From contig CAMZMA010000032.1 in NCBI GenBank assembly GCA_947311815.1, positions 1 through 6,601 of the forward strand: DNA of 6,601 nucleotides, written 5' to 3'. The position numbers and the translations under genes were made by a program. Position 1 is the stretch's first letter. Every line of letters starts with the position of its first letter. This DNA is from an uncultured Flavobacteriaceae bacterium. GTDB lineage: Bacteria; Bacteroidota; Bacteroidia; Flavobacteriales; Flavobacteriaceae. A model generated the notes under the pieces. That model made no database searches and was not told the DNA's origin. It worked only from the letters and a program-made list of their open reading frames with translations. Shown piece after piece: positions 6,444-6,601 of the stretch.

Positions 6444-6601
6444 ATTGCTGTAAACACACGTCAAGATGCCGATTTACAAAATTTACAGTTAAAACTGAAT
6501 GAAAACAAACAGGAAGTAGAAAAATTACAAGAAAAATTTACCAAAGAATTCGAGAATTTAGCCAATAAAATTTTAGAAGAAAAATCTGAAAAATTTACAA
6601 A
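6352..6601. repeat. Perfect 92-bp inverted repeat with 66-nt spacer, running off the window
   Basis: Positions 6352-6443 are the exact reverse complement of 6510-6601, with no mismatch over 92 bp; the spacer is 6444-6509. The first spacer pair (6444/6509, A/A) is mismatched, then 6445-6447 pair with 6506-6508 before complementarity ends. Because the right arm reaches the final base, the true arm length is at least 92 bp and unknown. The arms are internal rmuC coding sequence, not transposon ends or a terminator. Perfect identity, the position at the sequence edge and a spacer that looks like the natural upstream part of the same gene all point to a fold-back chimera or assembly artefact. Confidence 0.97.
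6444..6601 (+). pseudogene. rmuC: Opposite-strand partial copy of rmuC (upstream coiled-coil part)
   Basis: The + strand is open from 6429 (after the TAA at 6426-6428) to the window end. From 6444 it encodes IAVNTRQDADLQNLQLKLNE (6444-6503), then NK, then QEVEKLQEKFTKEFENLANK and onward, identical to the - strand RmuC from its residue 8. The spacer-encoded part is a charged, heptad-like coiled-coil that fits what normally precedes this point in RmuC, so this strand, not the - strand, carries the native join at 6509/6510. No start codon is seen; both ends are open or artificial. It is probably the same gene sequenced in inverted orientation rather than a second gene copy. Confidence 0.7.

Noticed and set aside
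6352..6601. Inverted repeat as transposon ends or an attachment structure
   Set aside because: Both arms are internal rmuC coding sequence; there is no transposase, no target duplication visible, and the arms run off the window.

Overview
The window looks like chromosomal DNA from a member of the Bacteroidota, most likely a flavobacterium of the Flavobacteriaceae. The evidence is the strongly A+T-rich composition, genes without Shine-Dalgarno sequences, a TAnnTTTG-type promoter element next to one start codon, and protein families typical of that group (sigma/FecR/TonB-receptor trio, FecR with a C-terminal DUF4974-like domain). Genus cannot be assigned from the sequence alone.

Left part (1-277): a gene-free, very A+T-rich leader. 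It holds a possible weak terminator from something upstream, a candidate promoter (TTGACA, 17 bp, TATATA) and a perfect 14-bp palindrome TTTTATCGATAAAA just past the -10 box.

Centre (278-4082, + strand): a compact three-gene operon for trans-envelope (cell-surface) signalling: an ECF sigma factor, a FecR-like anti-sigma factor with one membrane span, and a FecA-like TonB-dependent outer-membrane receptor carrying an N-terminal STN signalling domain. The expected circuit is: ligand bound by the receptor, STN contacts the periplasmic end of FecR, FecR releases or activates the sigma factor, and the sigma factor drives transcription, probably including this operon. There is no susD-like gene or degradative enzyme next to the receptor, so this is not a classical polysaccharide-utilisation locus; the ligand is unknown.

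Right part (4083-6443, - strand): two housekeeping-type genes facing the operon. The first is a SAM-dependent methyltransferase of the Methyltransf_32/APCCHK type, whose stop codon abuts the receptor stop codon with no base between them. Behind it lies rmuC (DNA recombination protein), which is incomplete at its N-terminus.

Right edge (6352-6601): a perfect 92-bp inverted repeat around a 66-nt spacer, extending to the window's last base. The repeated DNA is the 5' part of rmuC. The spacer and right arm, read on the + strand, give a natural-looking upstream continuation of the RmuC coiled coil. The simplest reading is a fold-back chimera (amplification, library or assembly) or a contig-end artefact; a real inverted duplication is less likely. 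The apparent rmuC TTG start at 6464 is therefore not genuine.

I see no clearly new biological system. The window is mostly a well-known regulatory architecture plus two conserved genes; the palindromic right edge is the most important thing to resolve.
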